From Acidimicrobiales bacterium (GTDB lineage Bacteria; Actinomycetota; Acidimicrobiia; Acidimicrobiales; Iamiaceae), in assembly GCA_030447445.1 (NCBI GenBank), contig JAUJOW010000001.1, positions 644,538 to 699,644 of the forward strand: 55,107 nucleotides of DNA, written 5' to 3'. Below the pieces are notes generated by a model. It had not been told where the DNA came from. It was given only the letters and a program-made list of their open reading frames with translations, and ran no database searches. The position numbers were made by a program, and so were the translations under genes. Shown here piece by piece: positions 52,801-55,107 of the stretch (its first letter is position 1; every line of letters begins with the position of its first letter).

Positions 52801-53685
52801 TCAGCTCGTCGGGCGGGCCAGGAAGTCGGCCAGGAAGGCACGGAACCCCGGGCCGAGGTCCTGGCGCCCGGCGGCGATCTCCACGATCACCTTGAGGTAG
52901 TCGAGCACCACGCCGGTGTCGTAGCGGCCCCCGCTGAACGTGTAGCCGAGCACGTCCTGGCGCTCGAGGAGGGAGGCGATGGCGTCGGTGAGCTGGATCT
53001 CGCCGCCCACCCCGGGTCGCACCTGCTCGAGCTCGGTGAAGATCTCGGGGGTGAGGACGTAGCGGCCCATCACGGCCAGGGTGGAGGGGGCGTCGGCGGG
53101 CGCCGGCTTCTCCACGATCTCCCGTATGCGCACGAGGGGGTCGGACATGGGGTCGACGGCGGCGCAGCCGTACCGGGAGATCTCGTCTCGATCCACGTCC
53201 ATGAGGGCGATCACCGAGGCGCCACTGTCAGCGTGGGCGGCGATCATCCCCCCGAGGAGGTCCAGCTCCGGCGCCATGAACTCGTCGGCCAGCATGACGA
53301 CGAACGGGTTGTCGCCGACGTGCTTGCGAGCCACCGAGACGGCGTGGCCCAGACCGAGGGGCTCGCCCTGGCGGACGTAGTGCATGTCGGCCAGCGCGGC
53401 GAGGTCGACCACCTCCTCGTGGTCGTCGGCCTTGCCCCGATCCTGGAGGAGCTGCTCGAGCTCGGCGTTGCGGTCGAAGTGGTCCTCGAGCGAGCGCTTG
53501 CCCCGGCCGGTGATGACCAGGATGTCGTCGATCCCGGCGGCCACGGCCTCCTCGACGACGTACTGGATGACCGGTCGGTCGACAACGGGCAGCATCTCCT
53601 TGGGCTGCGCCTTGGTGGCCGGCAGGAAGCGGGTACCGAGGCCAGCGGCGGGGATCACCGCCTTGGTGACGGGCGAAGGGGGCAC
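52801..53685 (-). CDS. galU: UTP--glucose-1-phosphate uridylyltransferase
   Basis: A 294-residue GalU: KAVIPAAGLGTRFLPATK at the N-terminus is the nucleotide loop, with KEMLPVVDRPVIQYVVEEA and VIVEKP-like IREIVEKPAPADAPS further on. It makes UDP-glucose for cell-envelope sugars. GTG 53685 follows TAGACA by 7 nt. It is divergent from the FmdB-like gene across 155 nt that carry both this promoter and a CIRCE element. The pairing of galU-moeA with an FmdB gene matches M. tuberculosis Rv0991c-Rv0994. Confidence 0.95.
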   Translation of the reverse strand: MPPSPVTKAVIPAAGLGTRFLPATKAQPKEMLPVVDRPVIQYVVEEAVAAGIDDILVITGRGKRSLEDHFDRNAELEQLLQDRGKADDHEEVVDLAALADMHYVRQGEPLGLGHAVSVARKHVGDNPFVVMLADEFMAPELDLLGGMIAAHADSGASVIALMDVDRDEISRYGCAAVDPMSDPLVRIREIVEKPAPADAPSTLAVMGRYVLTPEIFTELEQVRPGVGGEIQLTDAIASLLERQDVLGYTFSGGRYDTGVVLDYLKVIVEIAAGRQDLGPGFRAFLADFLARPTS

Positions 53686-53692
53686 GGCGGTC

Positions 53693-53698
53693 TGTCTA
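53693..53698 (-). promoter_or_regulatory. -10-like hexamer of galU
   Basis: TAGACA on the minus strand, 7 nt before GTG 53685; last base differs from TANNNT. Confidence 0.35.
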
Positions 53699-53775
53699 CC
53701 CCACGGCGTCGCATCGTGCGGCGAGCCGGTGGGCGTGCCGTCGGCCGCCCTGCCGTCGGGGCCGGGTGCGATCGG

Positions 53776-53781
53776 TACACT
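53776..53781 (+). promoter_or_regulatory. -10 box of FmdB-like gene
   Basis: TACACT overlaps the first bases of the CIRCE element, so HrcA binding would block this promoter. Predicted transcript start near 53788 gives a leader of about 53 nt with a GAGGAG ribosome site. Confidence 0.55.
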
Positions 53782-53806
53782 GGCACTCCGACCCCACGAG
53801 TGCCAG
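53780..53806. promoter_or_regulatory. CIRCE element (HrcA operator)
   Basis: CTGGCACTC-N9-GAGTGCCAG is a perfect 9+9 inverted repeat with exactly 9 nt between. It matches the CIRCE consensus (TTAGCACTC-N9-GAGTGCTAA) at all positions of the GCACTC/GAGTGC core. It overlaps the TACACT -10 box 60 nt before the FmdB-like gene, the standard place for heat-shock control by HrcA. Confidence 0.85.
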
Positions 53807-53840
53807 CCGGGGCGCGACCCCGAACGTCCCGAGGAGCCCG

Positions 53841-54230
53841 ATGCCGACCTACGAGTACCGCTGCAAGGACTGTGGCGCCACCCTCGAGGTGGTCCAGGCC
53901 TTCACCGACGACCCGCTGCGCGAATGCCCCGACTGCACCGGTCCTCTGCGCAAGGTGTTCGGCAACGTGGGCATCTCGTTCAAGGGCAACGGCTTCTACC
54001 GGACCGACAGCCGTGCGCAGGCCAAGGGCGACGGCGCCAAGGGCGACGCACCGTCGGACGGGGCCAAGGAGGGGGCGCCCAAGAAGGACTCCGACGGGTC
54101 GTCGTCGGGATCGTCCAAGGAGCCCTCGTCGTCGGAGCCCTCGTCGTCGAAGAACGGTGGGGCCTCGTCGGAGACCACCTCGACCTCGTCGTCATCCTCA
54201 TCGTCGGCGGAGAAGGCCAAGAGCGCCTGA
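53841..54230 (+). CDS. FmdB-family zinc ribbon protein, Ruc-like chaperone
   Basis: A 129-residue protein. MPTYEYRCKDCG starts the FmdB zinc ribbon, with Cys8, 11, 29 and 32. A long disordered tail follows, rich in Lys/Asp then in Ser (runs of up to 7 Ser). The M. tuberculosis homologue Rv0991c (Ruc) has the same layout, a zinc ribbon plus disordered Ser-rich tail, and is described as a redox-regulated chaperone working with Hsp70; both the galU neighbourhood and the CIRCE element upstream support that link. ATG 53841 has a GAGGAG site 6 nt upstream. The chaperone role here is inference. Confidence 0.85.
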   Translation: MPTYEYRCKDCGATLEVVQAFTDDPLRECPDCTGPLRKVFGNVGISFKGNGFYRTDSRAQAKGDGAKGDAPSDGAKEGAPKKDSDGSSSGSSKEPSSSEPSSSKNGGASSETTSTSSSSSSSAEKAKSA

Positions 54231-54238
54231 GCGGGCCG

Positions 54239-55039
54239 GTGCTCGGCGTCCTCGGCGGGTCGGGTCTCTACCGCCTGCTCGACGACGTCACCGAAGAGCC
54301 GGTCGACACCCCGTACGGGGCGCCGTCGGCACCGATCCAGGTCGGCCACCTCGGCGACCGGGCGGTGGCCTTCCTCCCCCGCCACGGGGCCCACCACGAG
54401 CGTCCACCGCACCGCATCGACCACCGGGCCAACCTGTGGGCGCTGCGGGAGCTGGGGGTGACCCGGTTGTTCGCCCCCTGCGCGTCGGGCTCTTTGCGCC
54501 CAGAGGTCCGCCCGGGCGACTTCGTCGTGTGCGACCAGCTCGTCGACCGGACGTGGGGCCGCCCCGACACCTACTACGACGGTCCCGCCGCCAACCACAT
54601 CGCCTTCGCCGACCCCTATTGCCCCGCCCTGCGGCGGGCGGCCGTCACCGCCGGACGGGCCGAGGGCGTCACGGTCCACGACGGTGGCACCGTGGTGGTG
54701 ATCCAGGGACCCCGCTTCGCCACCCGAGCCGAGTCGCGCTGGTACCGATCGGCGGGGTGGGACGTGATCAACATGACCCAGTACCCGGAGGCGGCGCTGG
54801 CCCGTGAGCTGGGCGTCTGCTATTGCGCCATCGCCCTGGTCACCGACTACGACACCGGGGTGGAGGACGACCCCGGCGTCGAGCCCGTCACCCAGGCCCG
54901 GGTCTTCGCCACCTTCGAGGCCAACATCGACCGGGTCCGAGCCGTCTTGCGACGGGCCCTGGCCGCCGTGCCCATCGACCAGATCGGCTGCGCCTGCGCC
55001 GACGCCCCCGGCGGCATCGAGATCACGCCGCCCGCCTGA
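54239..55039 (+). CDS. mtnP: S-methyl-5'-thioadenosine phosphorylase
   Basis: A 266-residue MTAP/PNP superfamily enzyme. It begins VLGVLGGSGLYRLLDD, then LPRHGAHHERPPHRIDHRAN (typical of MTAP), VVVIQGPRFATRAESRWYR and INMTQYPEAALARELG, with CYCAIALVTDYDTGV. It splits methylthioadenosine with phosphate to give adenine and methylthioribose 1-phosphate. Some homologues prefer methylthioinosine; this cannot be decided here. GTG 54239 lies 8 nt after the FmdB-like stop, so both may share the CIRCE-controlled promoter. Differs from the PNP at 34999. Confidence 0.88.
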   Translation: MLGVLGGSGLYRLLDDVTEEPVDTPYGAPSAPIQVGHLGDRAVAFLPRHGAHHERPPHRIDHRANLWALRELGVTRLFAPCASGSLRPEVRPGDFVVCDQLVDRTWGRPDTYYDGPAANHIAFADPYCPALRRAAVTAGRAEGVTVHDGGTVVVIQGPRFATRAESRWYRSAGWDVINMTQYPEAALARELGVCYCAIALVTDYDTGVEDDPGVEPVTQARVFATFEANIDRVRAVLRRALAAVPIDQIGCACADAPGGIEITPPA

Positions 55040-55098
55040 CCGACCGCTCCACCACGCCAGCAGGACCAGTGGCCGTCGACGACGGGCGGCGCGGGCTC

Positions 55099-55104
55099 TA
55101 CGCT
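55099..55104 (+). promoter_or_regulatory. -10-like hexamer at window end
   Basis: TACGCT just before the window edge, after the MTAP gene; could serve a gene starting beyond 55107. Position only. Confidence 0.25.
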
Positions 55105-55107
55105 GGC

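Overview
The window is very GC-rich, uses many GTG starts and packs genes tightly with 4-nt GTGA/ATGA overlaps. Its gene content (F420-type DDN-like reductase, SepX/GlpR-like membrane protein, FmdB-galU-moeA neighbourhood, DUF3618 and holin-like stress cluster, MurJ, many P450/ferredoxin genes) points to an actinobacterium, plausibly Acidimicrobiia; that taxonomic guess is inference. There is no rRNA, CRISPR array, integrase or transposase. Two tRNA genes are present.

Layout. 0-11 kb: prolyl oligopeptidase, a membrane Ser/Thr kinase with a bizarre poly-G (poly-proline) tract, DUF983, F420-type reductase, CMD protein, SDR, CDF-like transporter, MurJ, L,D-transpeptidase and thioesterase. 11-24 kb: a catabolic-looking block with an M19-like dipeptidase lipoprotein, SDR, P450, 3Fe-4S ferredoxin, aldehyde dehydrogenase, three amidohydrolases, a second P450, a zinc alcohol dehydrogenase and a TetR regulator with a perfect inverted repeat in the divergent promoter. 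24-31 kb: LuxR regulator, tRNA-Pro, VOC protein, enoyl-CoA hydratase, a lipoprotein and a ferritin-like diiron protein with its TetR regulator. 31-39 kb: adenosine deaminase remnant, MFS transporter, then purine nucleoside salvage (phosphopentomutase-like PGM, PNP, adenosine kinase) and aminopeptidase N. 39-45 kb: DUF4333 lipoprotein, Nudix / CoA-binding / ferredoxin reductase / ferredoxin operon and a three-gene envelope-stress cluster. 45-48.5 kb: amidohydrolase and a khtTU-like K+/H+ antiporter pair flanked by a tRNA-Ala gene and a partial copy of it. 48.7-55 kb: CAP protein, SepX-like, moaC, moaA, moeA, galU, then an FmdB/Ruc-like chaperone gene behind a CIRCE (HrcA) element, and an MTA phosphorylase.

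How genes work together. The P450s, ferredoxins and ferredoxin reductase could form electron-transfer chains for oxidative catabolism, with ADH, ALDH, SDR and amidohydrolases acting on the products. PNP, PGM, adenosine kinase and MTAP make a nucleoside salvage set. MoaA, MoaC and MoeA build molybdenum cofactor.

Strongest unusual signals: (1) the CIRCE element before the FmdB/Ruc-like gene; (2) the 36-nt tRNA-Ala direct repeat bracketing khtTU; (3) a family of palindromes (CCCTCGG-TTT-CCGAGGG) lying only between convergent genes, twice as tandem copies of about 61 nt; (4) two perfect TetR operators; (5) TANNNT hexamers 6-9 nt before start codons of about 18 genes, implying widespread leaderless transcription; (6) about a dozen single-base frameshifts, mostly missing bases in C/G runs, which look more like sequence errors than gene decay.
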